Shown piece after piece: positions 24,689 through 36,352 of a stretch of 64,000 nucleotides of DNA. Location of the stretch: positions 2,137,501 to 2,201,500 of the forward strand of contig JAYKKI010000023.1 in assembly GCA_039881145.1 (NCBI GenBank). Direction: 5' to 3'. How positions within the stretch are numbered: the first letter of the stretch is position 1; every line of letters begins with the position of its first letter. The notes below the pieces were generated by a model. It worked only from the letters and a program-made list of their open reading frames with translations. It was not told where the DNA came from and did no database searches. This stretch comes from Druceiella hillmani. Lineage: Eukaryota; Arthropoda; Insecta; Lepidoptera; Hepialidae. Made by a program: the position numbers and the translations under genes.

Positions 24689-24888
24689 TATTGAATATAT
24701 TTGGCGTTAATTTTGTAGAAATTCATTATTCACAATTAAATTAAACTATCTGATGTAGTATTATTTCTATTTTCTTTACCACGATCTAGGTTTCGTTGTA
24801 TTACAACATCTTCAGATGATGTTGTACTACAACATCAGATCGTGATAAAGAACTTAAAGAAAATAGAAATAATAGTACATCATGTAGT
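24689..24888 (-). mobile_element. Foldback retroposon-like family, copy 3, truncated
   Basis: It starts 'attgaatatatttggcgtta', contains 'taggtttcgttgtattacaa' and a shortened core ('cttcagatgatgttgtacta'), and ends 'catcatgtagttt', lacking the last 'catttaattg' seen in the other copies. No flanking duplication was found, consistent with loss of one end. Confidence 0.8.
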
Positions 24889-25140
24889 TTTAGTAATTCA
24901 GCGAATTTCGTTGACAACGCCTTTTACATAACTACCTAAAAGTATTTCATTTGTTTCCGTATAGTGGTGCATGTCCAGTAGAATGAAACTATTGTCAGAA
25001 CTTTTATGTTATTATTACATAATATTTAATAAGGAATTTTGTAGATTTAGACACTAATAAGAGTCCATGCCTAAATGGCTACCGTCTAATGGTGGATGGA
25101 CTCAACCGTTAACCGATTTGCATATCGAATAATACTCACC
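24889..25140. other. AT-rich stretch, nothing recognised
   Basis: No signals noted. Confidence 0.6.
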
Positions 25141-25340
25141 TATTGGAGGAACAGAGAAGCCGCCGTTCGTGCGGTTCATCGTCCGCAGACTGGTTATGCG
25201 CGGCAGTGAGACGCGTAGGTAGAGTAAGGTGCGAATGGACTTGTGTACAGGTTATGCTGTCGTTTTTTTATTGGCACACGTATCGTTTGCCCCTCGTTTA
25301 TTCAACTTGCCCAATGGGATGTTCATGTCGTATTTGGTAG
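25141..25340. other. GC-richer island, no gene recognised
   Basis: 'gccgccgttcgtgcggttca' and neighbours are GC-rich with several CG dinucleotides. The frame at 25143-25340 opens only from TTG and its peptide is unrecognised. A conserved non-coding element is possible. Confidence 0.25.
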
Positions 25341-26453
25341 TGATTTAGAGACGTATTAAATGTCATAGAAAAATAAATATCGATAAAGGAGCACTGCGTC
25401 CGTATCCTTAAGATTTAATTAAATTTTAATTTATTTCGATAACGGCATATAAGACACTCATAGCCATGTCAATAGGCGTTAATTTAAATATGGAGTTTAA
25501 TTAAATGAAAATAATATGTCAATATGATAGTTTTATATCACAGTTTGTGGAAGAATATGTCAGATCCTGTTTTAAATAATTATTGTAATGATGAAACAGT
25601 CTAAATTAATAGACTGGTTAAAAGTTATATATTAATAACACGTAAAAATTTTGGTAATAATAATTTAAATTATAGATAAACGATAACATAAAGTAAGCAA
25701 AATAAATAATATTATTACTTATGTGATGTATGACTGAGGTGACTTCTCTCCTTTTGATTATACTAATCAACTCAATGTGAGCTCTGATATGAAGCATAGT
25801 ATAATATTTAATGATCAGTTTTTTGGTTGCTCTTGGATTCTATTTATTTGTATTCCAATAATTTCGAAAAAATAAATAAAAAAAAGTATTATTTCGACAC
25901 GGTTTTCCTGAAAAAGTCAGAATGGATATGTGTTTAAAATGGATAAATAAAATTGTTTGCCATATTTATTTCAAGTAAAAATTGTGGTAAAATTCTTTGC
26001 AACCAAATAAATAAATATTTATAGATCCAAATCATTTTGAAATTAATCTAAATTTATATCGTTGCTCTTTACGTCATTTATTAAAAGAAAGTTAAACGTT
26101 ATTTAGAATTGGAATTTGAATTACGACTGTTGACGTACAGGTTGACTATCGACTTCTCTATTATTTGGAACTTAATTAAAGGGGATTTGAAAATTTCGTT
26201 ATGTATTTAATATTATCAGCGAACGACATTTAAATGTAAATAATTTTTTTCATTATTTTTGTATGTATGATATATCTTTAATTTAATTTATATTAGTATG
26301 ATCCCCTTAATTCTGAAACATAGAAAGAGAAAAGAAGTTATCCCTTGGAGGTAATTCAGTGTCGTTTTAAAATATCAGATAAAATATTTTAATCCTTGCC
26401 GTAAAATGTCGTAAAACGTCGAATTATTGTAATTGTGTTGTAATTGCGTTGTG

Positions 26454-26454
<1 letters not shown>
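25341..26454. other. AT-rich stretch, nothing recognised
   Basis: No frames or repeats of note. Confidence 0.6.

Positions 26455-26495
<41 letters not shown>
26455..26495. repeat. (TA)n microsatellite
   Basis: About 20 TA dinucleotides. Confidence 0.95.
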
Positions 26496-26498
<3 letters not shown>

Positions 26499-27330
26499 TA
26501 GTCTATAATTAAGACGTCTTAAACACTAGGCAGGTGCACACGTGGCTTGCACGTGGTTTGACGTCGAACTGACAGTTTCCATATGCACATGACACAGTAG
26601 TTGTCAGCTAACAACCCCTGAAATAGATACCGTCGCCAACAGATTCGTATAGAGCTACGAACCCACGGTGTCTTTTTTGCTGCTAGCTGCATAGTGCTTT
26701 TATTTGCTTAAGTTCATTGGTTATCAATTAGTAAGGTGACTAAGAAATTTAATTTATCTTCGTAGATTACATTCTCTTACAATTGTGTTCAAGTTTACAT
26801 TTTTACATTAGAACCTCTTACAGAAGAAGTATATAACCAAATTATTTTTATATCATTGTATCGTATTGAGTGCATTCTTGCGTCGTATTGAATACATTTT
26901 TTCCCTAGTACACGGGGACTATCTTCCACATAAATAACATTATTAACCGACATTCAATCATCTACGAGACACAAACCTAAGTAGTGCCAGGAAAACGATG
27001 AAATTATAAGGATTCTGTTTTTCATAATTTGGCTGCAGAACTTAAAAATGAAAAAAAAACGATACCGTTTAATATCTCGTACTTGGCTGTGAGTATTTAA
27101 AAAAATATTGTGAAGTGACATGTACCTACATGTACAGGATTTGAGTAAATTTCTTCAATTTTTAAACAGAATTTAATATCATACTACAAATTTGTTAATT
27201 TATGATATGATACGTGTTAAAAATATATAGAATTCAATGATTTTTATTTGAAACATGCACTCAAATATTTTTATTATAATTAAAATATTAACCCCACCGC
27301 TGCACCAATTTTTATGTAATGGATAAGTGA
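26496..27330. other. AT-rich stretch, nothing recognised
   Basis: No gene or array. Mildly GC-richer at 26530-26690. Confidence 0.55.
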
Positions 27331-27381
27331 TATAAAAAATAAAAGTACATCACCATATATGTGATGTACTTTTATTTTATA
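27331..27381. repeat. Stem-loop, about 21-bp stem
   Basis: 'ataaaagtacatcac' (27339-27353) pairs with 'gtgatgtacttttat' (27361-27375), and pairing extends outward through AT bases. The loop is 7 bases. Confidence 0.8.
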
Positions 27382-27694
27382 TTTACATGTTGTGAAATGG
27401 CGTAACGCATATATGGTCAGAATCGATAATGTTGGATAGCACCTACTCAGCAGAGAATCGTAGCCTGTCGACTGTTGAACTATGCATACCTAACTGAATT
27501 GAACTTAACTGCTTGATACATTCTCATTATATAGCGAACGATTCTGATGTTCTTTCTAATAGTTCTGATTAAGACAAACGAATTAAGCATTCGTAAACAA
27601 GGTCATTAGAGCAACAAAGAGTTAGTACAAATAACTTCGTGAAATTTTCTATTAATTGTTGTGTAGTTTTATTAATTTAATATATATTATATAA

Positions 27695-27784
27695 TTGATA
27701 TAAATCTTTATTTATATCAACGGTTAAAGTTTAAATTAAATGTTGTATAGTACTGTAATTGATATAAATAAAGATTTATATCAA
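27695..27784. repeat. Perfect 26-bp inverted repeat, loop 38
   Basis: 'ttgatataaatctttattta' plus 'tatcaa' at 27695-27720 is exactly complementary to 27759-27784. Each arm is itself nearly palindromic, so several alternative folds exist. No ORF. Likely ends of a tiny element or a foldback. Confidence 0.85.
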
Positions 27785-28860
27785 AATATATAAAGATATA
27801 TTTCCCGTTTCTTTCTGGTAAGGAGGGTTATTTTTATTTATTTCTCCATATATTAATTTAACGTTGAAGATAGGACCTCATGTTATTAATTTTAATTTTT
27901 TAATGTAACAATTTTAAATAGATAACAATAATTTTGATCCGAGATGGTTACAAGCTATGTTACTGCACAGCCTCGCGTTGCTTTTCGTAATACTCGTTCA
28001 CAGTCTGCTGTCAGCACCCTAAAGCAAGTCTTAAATTTAAACTAATAGCGAATATGAAATCGAGATATAGTAACAGCACTTAAATCATGAAACGCTCTCA
28101 TTCATTTTGCCCTAAAACATAATTTTGAAATTTGTAAATCAGTATGTTGTCGAGGCCCCACAAGCTACATATTCTTATCTTCAATGAAGAGACGCGAATA
28201 AATTACTTACATAAATTTGTTAATAACTTACTTTTCTTTCATATGATATATACAGAATGCGCACATGGAGACAAAATGCGAATGTTTATTGCTATCCACC
28301 CAGATTTGAACATAATGGGGAAATTATATCGAAATTAGTGGACAAATTTGTCGGCATCTATCTTTTTGGTTTCTAAAAGGTTCACGAGAAGTAGAATAAA
28401 ATTTAATAAAATGAAATACTGAAGTAGTATTCAGACATACTTTTTCAATGTCCAATTTATAGTCCTATATCATTTCTAAATGAACCTTTCAGGAAACCGA
28501 CTTTTCTTTTGAAAAAAATATGTTAGATGCATACATTTAAATAAAAATTATATTTTATTAATACTGTATATATATCATAATTAATAAGATTGAAAGTAAA
28601 AAAGGCCTCTTATTATTCCTAATATAATTAAGATTTAATTTTCCATAAAAAAATTTCCAACAATTTTAGGGTTCTTTTTTTGTAATAAAATAAAAACGAT
28701 TGACGTGCTAAACATCAAGAATTATTTCTTTTTTAATCAATCTTTACTTTTATTAAAAATTTTACTATTGTGCCTATAGTACAATAGCAACATTTTTACA
28801 TTTTTTTGCGGAAATTGTACTTTAGTATAAAACTATTAAAAAAAATCGGTAAAATGTCCG
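27785..28860. other. AT-rich stretch, nothing recognised
   Basis: A 64-codon ATG frame at 28144-28338 is unrecognised and probably chance. Confidence 0.55.
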
Positions 28861-29095
28861 TTTGGTTTTATTAATAATCGTGATGTTGCCTCTTGCGAAA
28901 GGCGCTTACTGTTACAAAATAATTTGTTACACAATGTCGGACGCGACCAGCCGCCATGGCTGTTTATTTCCGATTCACGCGTTACGACTTGTTTATTGCG
29001 CGCGTCGACGTCGGCTGTTAGCTTTTACCTCTAGTGGTACCAATAGCAGTTTTAATAGAGTTTCTGACTACATATTGAGTGTGCATGTTTGAAAA
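28861..29095. other. GC-richer island, no gene recognised
   Basis: 28930-29050 holds many CG dinucleotides ('ttgcgcgcgtcgacgtcggc'). The plus frame 28862-29092 opens only from TTG, and its peptide is not recognisable. Candidate conserved non-coding DNA. Confidence 0.25.
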
Positions 29096-29536
29096 TCGTG
29101 TCTTTTAACACTCACTGATGAATTTAAAAGAAATGATGATGGAAGTATGTGATGACAATGCGAGAAATGATACATAATAAATAGGGAGTCTTAAAATTAT
29201 ACGAAATTACCAAATGTAGATTAGGTATTTTATTCCAAAAACAATTTTCATTATGTGTAATCGGAATGTTTGAATTTTATTTAACTTGGATTTTATTCGT
29301 AAATACCTTTTTAATAATATCCATTGACAGGACAATTTTATTACCATTATTATTTGAATGTGAACTTAGAAAGTATTGGCAAAGCAGGATTTAAATTTGA
29401 AATAATTTGCTTTTTAATAAAGATTTAGATTTTTTTAATGTTCATTTAATAAATTACAGAATTGGCACATATCGTAAACAACTCCGGAGGCTTGTACATG
29501 AGAAATAATATAACTAAATAAGTAAAGTTTGTTGCT
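29096..29536. other. AT-rich stretch, nothing recognised
   Basis: No signals noted. Confidence 0.6.
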
Positions 29537-29596
29537 AAATGAGTACGAGTATAACTCACACTACTCCCGTAGTGTAAGTTATGCTCGTACTCATTT
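29537..29596. repeat. 60-bp hairpin, precursor-microRNA size
   Basis: Two 27-base arms (left starts 'aaatgagtacgagtataact', right ends 'agttatgctcgtactcattt') pair with two mismatches around the loop 'ctcccg'. The size and shape fit a microRNA precursor, but also a small palindromic element. A phrase 'gcctgcatagtatttcc' follows twice (29598 and 29631). It matches no microRNA seed I know. Confidence 0.75.
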
Positions 29597-29951
29597 GGCC
29601 TGCATAGTATTTCCTTATGCATATATTTAAGCCTGCATAGTATTTCCATTAAACAATTTATAAATACTAATATTATTCCTCGCTTTATAAATATATAAAT
29701 ACATTGCCTAGTATATCTTTCACAGATATAATAAATATACAATTCAAAACACCAAGTTTTTTGCAGTTGATTTAAGGTGACTTGTGTGAAGTTTCTATGA
29801 ATTTTCCCAGACTCAAATTCGTGTCATAAGTTGATCCACTATTATTTATAAATTAGTGGAATCTACTTAGGTGTGATAATTTTCCATGTTGTTGTTATCG
29901 TGTTCCACATAGATAGTAAAATAAATAATAGTAAAGGGAGAAAAAAGAGGA
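29597..29951. other. AT-rich stretch before LINE relic
   Basis: Apart from the doubled 'gcctgcatagtatttcc' phrase, nothing noted. Confidence 0.55.
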
Positions 29952-30700
29952 TTAAATTGAGTCAAAGCTTTTTAAGACTGCCTCCGCCAGTTTTGGTGTC
30001 TCGTTGCTATACAATATTTCTTGCAGAAAATCGCTCAGTGGAGACATTCCCAATTTTAAGATGTTTGCTGCAAAAGCTGGGCACTGAAATATGTGCTTGA
30101 AGAAAAAAGAGGATTAAATTGAGTCAAAGCTTTTTAAAACTGCCTTCGCCAGTTTTGATGCCTCGTTGCTATACAAAATTTCTTGCAGAAAATCGCTCAA
30201 TGGAGATATTCCCACTTTTAAGGTATTTGCTGGGCACTCAAACTTGTGCTTGGGGGAGAGCTGGACTTCGTGACAATTCTTGCAATGAATATGAGTTCTG
30301 GAATTGTCTGGGTGGATCTTCATGCCTTTAAGATGATTACTTCTTAGTCGGGCTCTTGTAGATGTGATATATCTAGGGCAGTTGAGGTCAATAATGAGGT
30401 TCCTTAAAGGTGCACGTCAAAATTCTGCATCCTGTCACTACGTCAGCATCTGCAAGTGTGATGGTGTTACGTTAATGTGGTGGTGGATCGAGGTCTCTGG
30501 CTTCTTTGGCTAGAGTATCAGCTTACTCGTTTCGCTCTGTATTGATGTGTGCAGGGATCTATTGCATCGTACAGGATTTTTCCTTACAGTGCAGCTGTTC
30601 AAGAAAAGCATTAATTGCGGAGGTGATGTTTGTCGCTCCGTTTCTATATTTTGCAGGTGAAATTTCAACAGAAAAGTTTTGCGAAATGACCAAGTTTTCT
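29952..30700 (-). pseudogene. Non-LTR retrotransposon RNase H domain, broken
   Basis: The minus strand carries the C-terminal part of a LINE ORF2. At about 30490-30580, through stops, one frame reads IPAHI, then ERNE, then ADTLAKEARDL, matching the RNase H signature W-x-P-x-H-x-G-x-x-G-N-E-x-A-D-x-L-A-K. Further on comes a cysteine/histidine motif CKNCHEVQLSPKHKFECPA (about 30220-30285), typical of LINE C-terminal tails, then LSDFLQEILYS and KSFDSI. The last ~55 codons are duplicated in tandem (30260-30120 and 30100-29952); the distal copy reads ECPA-like 'QCPAFAAN' and ends SFDSI-stop. In-frame stops and the missing reverse transcriptase show it is dead. Clade is uncertain (Jockey-like is a guess). 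Confidence 0.75.
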
Positions 30701-31539
30701 GACATGTCTGAAAATCATAGTGATTCCTAATCTCAAAACAAGTTTTAGTCAAGTTTAACGACATATATCTTTAATAAATTTAAAAGTATTGAAATTCCAT
30801 GTCCAGAACGCGAAAACGGAATAAATGACAGAAAATCTATAAAAGAGACTCGCAGAGGATAATATATATTTCAGAGGAATGTTAAGTTCTGAGATATTAA
30901 AATATGTAGATATGTTTTCTAATGTCCATGTTTTTATTCTCTTTTCAGGTAAGTGTATTGCTAACAGCTTTTACGTGACAATACTTCAGTGCTTCCAGCA
31001 CGGGTAAGTCTAGTTTAATTTATTGTGTATAAGCTGAGTGTTATCAACTGTAAGTTTAACTAATCGATCTAAGTATATGCCTATCTATTCAATGTAATCT
31101 ATGAACTGGACTTCTAACATGATAAGTAATCACTGGTACTGGTAAAGATGCGGTACTCTGCACTTAATTAATTGAAAGTGTCATAAATGCGCTTGATTAA
31201 TAGCAAGCAGTCAGAACGTCGGTATATTAATGGGATGTTGATTAATCTTGAATATCAGAAAATTGATAAGAAGTTACAGTTCAAAATATGTGTGTAGAGT
31301 TTCCTTTTTTTTAATATTAAAAGGGACTTTTCTTCAGAAATTCGTCTCCCATTTTCCATGCCATTTTAGGCCCCGCTTTTTGTAGCTAACAACTTCCTGC
31401 GCTTCCTGCGCGTAGTACTCATTTTTTAACAAGATCAGAACAAAACTATGTCAGGATTAAACACATTTTGACGGTTTTCGATTGCTAAATAAATCGCTAG
31501 CGGTCGTTCCTGGGTTCGATTTATCTATTGTGTGTGAAA
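30701..31539. other. AT-rich stretch, nothing recognised
   Basis: No gene or array. 'cttcctgcgcttcctgcgcg' near 31391 is a tiny direct repeat. Confidence 0.55.
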
Positions 31540-31760
31540 ATATATCCACTTTCACGCATTTCTACAGCCTCCTGCTGTCTACTATCCGTGAACATTTTAT
31601 TTAATTTTCTATTATCATAACTTCCGAACCGTTTGAGACATCATGATGCAATAAAACCTAAACAAATACCAGGGGTTACTATCTAACTTTACAAGTCATA
31701 TCAATAACGTCAGTTGTTTTCAGAATAAATTATTTTATACGGATCAATAGGCTGGTAGAA
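31540..31760. repeat. Decayed insect interspersed repeat
   Basis: 'cataacttccgaaccgtttg' with 'gacatcatgatgcaataaaa' (31616-31660) resembles 40797-40830 and other abundant lepidopteran repeats. Limits are approximate. Confidence 0.4.
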
Positions 31761-32831
31761 ATTTTAAATTTAGATTCGTTTTATTAATAGAATATGCTAA
31801 TAAAAAAGTATTTAAAAGTACAGACAGCTACTTTTATTTACTGTAAAAATACAGACATATTGCTGAAAAAATACAGCTACTTTTATTTAGCTGTATGCGG
31901 TAATATCATGGAATTTATAAATAAAATTTGTTTCTTTTGGTAATTACATTATTTCACTGTAGTCAGGTTTTCAATTCAGATAAAAGTCCAGAAGGCGGAT
32001 TTTTCTCACAATGAACCCGCTTTTGTAGGACACGATAAAAAGGATAAATATCCTCACAACCCATAATATAATTTCACATGCAGTTTGTTCGTAGTTCCAC
32101 TGCAGTGGTAACTTCAGTTTTAAGAGTAGGCAGATTCTACTTCATTATAACATTTAGCCTAATAATTTATATTTAGCCTTGTAGTAGGAACAATATAATT
32201 GGTCAGAGTTAAGCGACTCGCTGAGAGTAGTAAAATATTTTCTTTCATTTTTAGTTTATAATATAAATGTAGTCGCCAGCCAATCTGTTTCAATAACATT
32301 TTTTTAATTTTAAATAAATCTAGGATAATACCCCGCATCGAGATTATAGAAGAGATAAATATTTTTCTTATTTTAATGGATAAAACCAATGCTTGACTAT
32401 ATCATAGAAACCTTCGCCCACCTTTGTGCATATATTGCTCCCTAGGTAAGTAAATCAAGAGCACTCTAGGTGTTCGTGATGAAATTTCCATGTTTTCTTT
32501 CTTTTGTACTCGGCGAAACTCAGTTGCTAACTGAAAAAAAGATCGAACGTTACGCTATTAATATGAGTATATTAATACCGGACGTGTTTGAGAAGTTTCT
32601 AAAACATTGAATTAAAATCGTTTGTGCGGGACGACAGGCAGTAGTCAGAACCCTGCGCTTGACTGCTGCTGGATTGGAGGATTTGATATTCACCAGATTT
32701 ACGTCAAGCTTGTTTATGAAGTCAGAAGAGAGCTCGCTCGATTACAAACGAACACCCTTCGTCGGTGTAATTTATTAATTAATTTCGATTATTAATTAAT
32801 TTACTAATTTCAAAATTTACTATTACTAGAA
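31761..32831. other. AT-rich stretch, nothing firmly recognised
   Basis: 'tacagacagctacttttatt' and 'aatacagctacttttattta' (near 31821 and 31868) form a short direct repeat. 32625-32760 is slightly GC-richer. No genes seen. Confidence 0.5.
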
Positions 32832-33420
32832 CTGTATGAAAAATATTCGAATACAACTACCGAGTCAAGCAAATATATTTGGATACAACTACGTAAAGTA
32901 GTTAGTTATGGCACTGTTTGGGGTGACCATTGTAAGTTTCAAAAGGATTCTATTCTAGTAAAGTACAAAACATTTAAAATCCATCAATTATTGTCACTTG
33001 TTTACTGTGTTCACAAGATCTCATTGCATAGATAAGCATTGTCTAGAACTAACAATTCGCACCTCTAAACTTGTAAAAAATGATTTTAGGCCGTTCGTTT
33101 CCGCCAAACAATTTTAATTAACTTCACTTAATTAAATGTCGCTAATTATACAAGTCTTAAAAAAATTTAATTTTTTAGGAAAAATAGCGATGATTGTCAT
33201 TTATTTGTCATGATATTTGTCAATAAGATGCGTGAAGAGTATTTGAATACGACTAACCAGTCGAGCAAAAATATTTGGATACAACTACGTAAAGTATTTA
33301 TTTATATCACCGTTTTGGGGCGACCATTGTAAGTTTCAAAAGGATTTTATTCTAGTGAAGTACAAAAAACTCATTTTAAATCCATCAATTAATATTGTCA
33401 CCTGTGTACTGTTTTTCGCG
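32832..33420 (+). repeat. Direct duplication, about 190 bp, 394 bp apart
   Basis: 'atttggatacaactacgtaa' at about 32877 recurs at 33271. Both are followed by 'gaccattgtaagtttcaaaaggatt', 'attctagt.aagtacaaaa' and 'atccatcaatta.t.ttgtcac'. Similarity runs from about 32832-33020 and 33226-33415. Probably two copies of a decayed element or a local duplication. Confidence 0.8.
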
Positions 33421-34060
33421 CGTATCTTTAGCAACCCAGCAAAGTTAATAAAACTGCAACTCATGATGAGGTTCGTATTTAATATTTCTGTCGATCTGAA
33501 AATGAACTAAATTTATGAAACTAATTTTTTCATTCAGATAAAAAGTCTTTAAGAAAAACGCTTTCTTGCTGTACTTCAACTCCAGCGCGGTGCGAAAAAG
33601 AACATATTCGCGTTGTACCTCAGCTGCGGTACATGTGATATAAATGCCCTTCGGTTACCCGCAAAACGGAGAAACAATCCAATCACATCTAACACGCCAA
33701 TATGACACTCAATCTACCGTCTCCGTTTATTGATATATGCGCAACGTGTCGCTAATAATTTGTGCAAACAAACTCTCGTCTCTCTCGATGGCTTTCTCCT
33801 CGAAAACAAAATTCCACATACGCAGTTGTGATGGCGGCACCAGCGTTGAGGTGGCGCCCCCGCGCCAGCCGTGTCCTGCAAATATTTACAGAACAATAAA
33901 GCCATGTTGACCTGCGTGCGTCGGAGGGAGCGGGGCGTGGCGGCTGTGAATGATTGTCCGAAGGTGGTAAGGGTTGTTTGTGTACGTTGGTTTGGCGGAG
34001 AAGGGTATGTTTATGTAGGATAGCGCAGTAAGTCGGCTTCTTTGTAGATTTACAAGGCAC
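33421..34060. other. GC-rich island, the strongest in the window
   Basis: 33580-34030 rises well above background, with CG dinucleotides throughout ('tggcgcccccgcgccagccg'). Two overlapping minus frames (33714-33905 ATG; 33752-34060 GTG) encode low-complexity, Arg/Pro-rich peptides that I do not recognise and read as composition artefacts. Candidate regulatory element, promoter-proximal CpG-rich DNA or unrecognised exon. Confidence 0.35.
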
Positions 34061-34454
34061 TTTTGGTAGGTAATGTTTGTTAGTTTCTTCCGAAAATAAA
34101 ATTCGGGTTAAAACGGCTTTATATTAAATAAGCGACATTTGTAAAATATGCCTTAAAATTATTGTAATTACTGTTAATGAAAACAAAAAAAAACACGTGG
34201 AATAAAATATCTAATTTGAAAAATTTTAACTGACTTCCAAAAAAGTTATATTTTAAATTTGAGTTTTTATACGTTATACTTTTGAGGGATATCTCAACTC
34301 CTAAAACGTTTGCCTTAAATTGAATAAACCTTTTGTATTGTTTCGTATCGCGCTAGAATTGTGTAATTTTTTTTAAAAAGTCAGAAGTTTTTCAGATATT
34401 TGAAGGTTTTTTTTCTTTGTTTATCATTAAACTATTTAGGAACGTAGAATGATA
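34061..34454. other. AT-rich stretch, nothing recognised
   Basis: No signals noted. Confidence 0.6.
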
Positions 34455-34728
34455 ATGCATAAAACCTAAAGATATTTGCAAGGCATACAAGGTGTAAAAT
34501 AATGACAAAAATCTCACATAGTATGTAACATGGCATTTATTTTTTGACTGTTTACAGAGGTTTCTATTTTATCTTAATTTTAAATCTTCCACATGAGACG
34601 TACAATTCTATAATAGTATTCATGAATTTTATAGTTGTCTTTATGTATGTATAAATATCTGATTCACGAATAACACTCATACCTCAAGAGGTATAAGTGT
34701 TTTTATAATTAAAAATATGTTAGCAATA
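34455..34728 (+). repeat. Dispersed repeat R270, copy 1, with terminal hairpin
   Basis: 'aaaacctaaagatatttgca' at 34457 through 'atgttagcaa' matches 38273-38542 with moderate divergence. A 14-bp stem-loop near its 3' end (34672-34701, 'aacactcatacctc' / 'gaggtataagtgtt') contains one mismatch. The satellite array begins immediately after it. Confidence 0.85.
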
Positions 34729-34739
34729 TGTTAGAAATA

Positions 34740-36352
34740 TGTTAGAAAAATCAAATTCATTTACTAATATATTCAAATATGGTCAAGATGATTCTTTTTA
34801 TTATCATCTAATATTTAAATCAAATTCATTTATAAACATGTTCAAATATGGCCAAGTAAAGATAATTCTGTTTATTATCATTCAACATTTAAATCAAATT
34901 CATTTATTAACATCTTTAATTAAGGCCAAGTAAAGATGATTATGTTTATTGTCATCTAACATTTAAACCAAATTCATTTATTAACATCTTCAAATATGGC
35001 CAAATAAATATGATTGTTTATTGTCATCTAACATTTAAACCAAATTCAATTATTAACATCTTCAATTATGGCCAAGTAAATATGACTGTTTATTGTCATC
35101 TAACATTTAAATAAAATTCATTTATTAACATCTTCAAATATGGCCAAGTAAATATGATTGTTTATTGTCATCCAACATTTGAATCAAATTCATTTATTAA
35201 CATCTTCAATTATGGACAATTAAAGTTGATTATATTTATTGTCATCTAATATTTAAACCCAATTAATTTATTAATATCTTCAAATATGGCCAAGTAAATA
35301 TGATTGTTTATTGTCATCTAACATTTAAATCAAATCCTTTTATTAACATCTTCAAATATGGCCAAGTAAAGATGATTCTGTTTATTGTCATCCAACATTT
35401 AAATCAAATTCATTTATTAACATCTTCAAATATGGCCAAGTAAAGATGATTATGTTTATTGTCATCTAACATTTAAATCAAATTCATTTATTAACATCTT
35501 CAATAATCGCCAACTAAAGATGATTATGTTTATTGTCATCTAACATTTAAACCAAATTCATTTATTATCATCTTCAAATATGGCCAAGTAAATATGATTG
35601 TTTATTGTCATCTAACATTTAAACCAAATTCAATTATTACCATCTTCAATAATGGCCAAGTAAAGATGATTATGTTTATTGTCATCTAACATTTAAACCA
35701 AATTCAATTATTAACATCTTCAATAATGGCCAAGTAAAGATGATTATGTTTATTGTCATCTAACATTTAAATAAAATTCATTTATTAACGTCTTCAAATA
35801 TGGCCAAGTAAATATGATTGTTTATTGTCATCTAACATTTAAACCAAATTCAATTATTACCATCTTCAATAATGGCCAAGTAAAGATGATTATGTTTATT
35901 GTCATCTAACATTTAAACCAAATTCAATTATTAACATCTTCAATAATGGCCAAGTAAAGATGATTATGTTTATTGTCATCTGACATTTAAACCAAATTCA
36001 TTTATTAACATCTTCAAATATGGCCAAGTAAATATGATTGGTTATTGTCATCTAACATTTAAACCAAATTCAATTATTAACATCTTGAATAATGGCCAAG
36101 TAAAGATGATTATGTTTATTGTCATCTAACATTTAAATAAAATTAATTTATTAACATCTTGAGTAATGGCCAAGTAAAGATGATTATGTTTATTGTCATC
36201 TAACATTTAAACCAAATTCATTTATTAACATCTTCAAATATGGCCAAGTAAAGATTATTATGTTTATTGTCATCTAATATTTAAATCAAGTTCATTTGTT
36301 AACATCTTCAAATATGACCAAGTAAAGATGATTGTTTATTGTCATCTAACAT
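34740..36352 (+). repeat. Satellite array, 72/74-bp unit, about 22 copies
   Basis: Units run 'tggccaagtaaagatgatta' / 'tgtttattgtcatctaacat' / 'ttaaaccaaattcatttatt' / 'aacatcttcaaata'. Two length variants are interspersed: 'aagatgattatgtttatt' (74 bp) and 'aatatgattgtttatt' (72 bp). Some neighbouring unit blocks are nearly identical (for example around 35620-35760 and 35850-35960), showing multi-unit duplications. No coding meaning. Confidence 0.95.

Noticed and set aside
33752..34060. 102-codon minus-strand frame
   Set aside because: It starts at GTG, is Arg/Pro/His-rich from GC composition, overlaps another open frame and matches no known protein.
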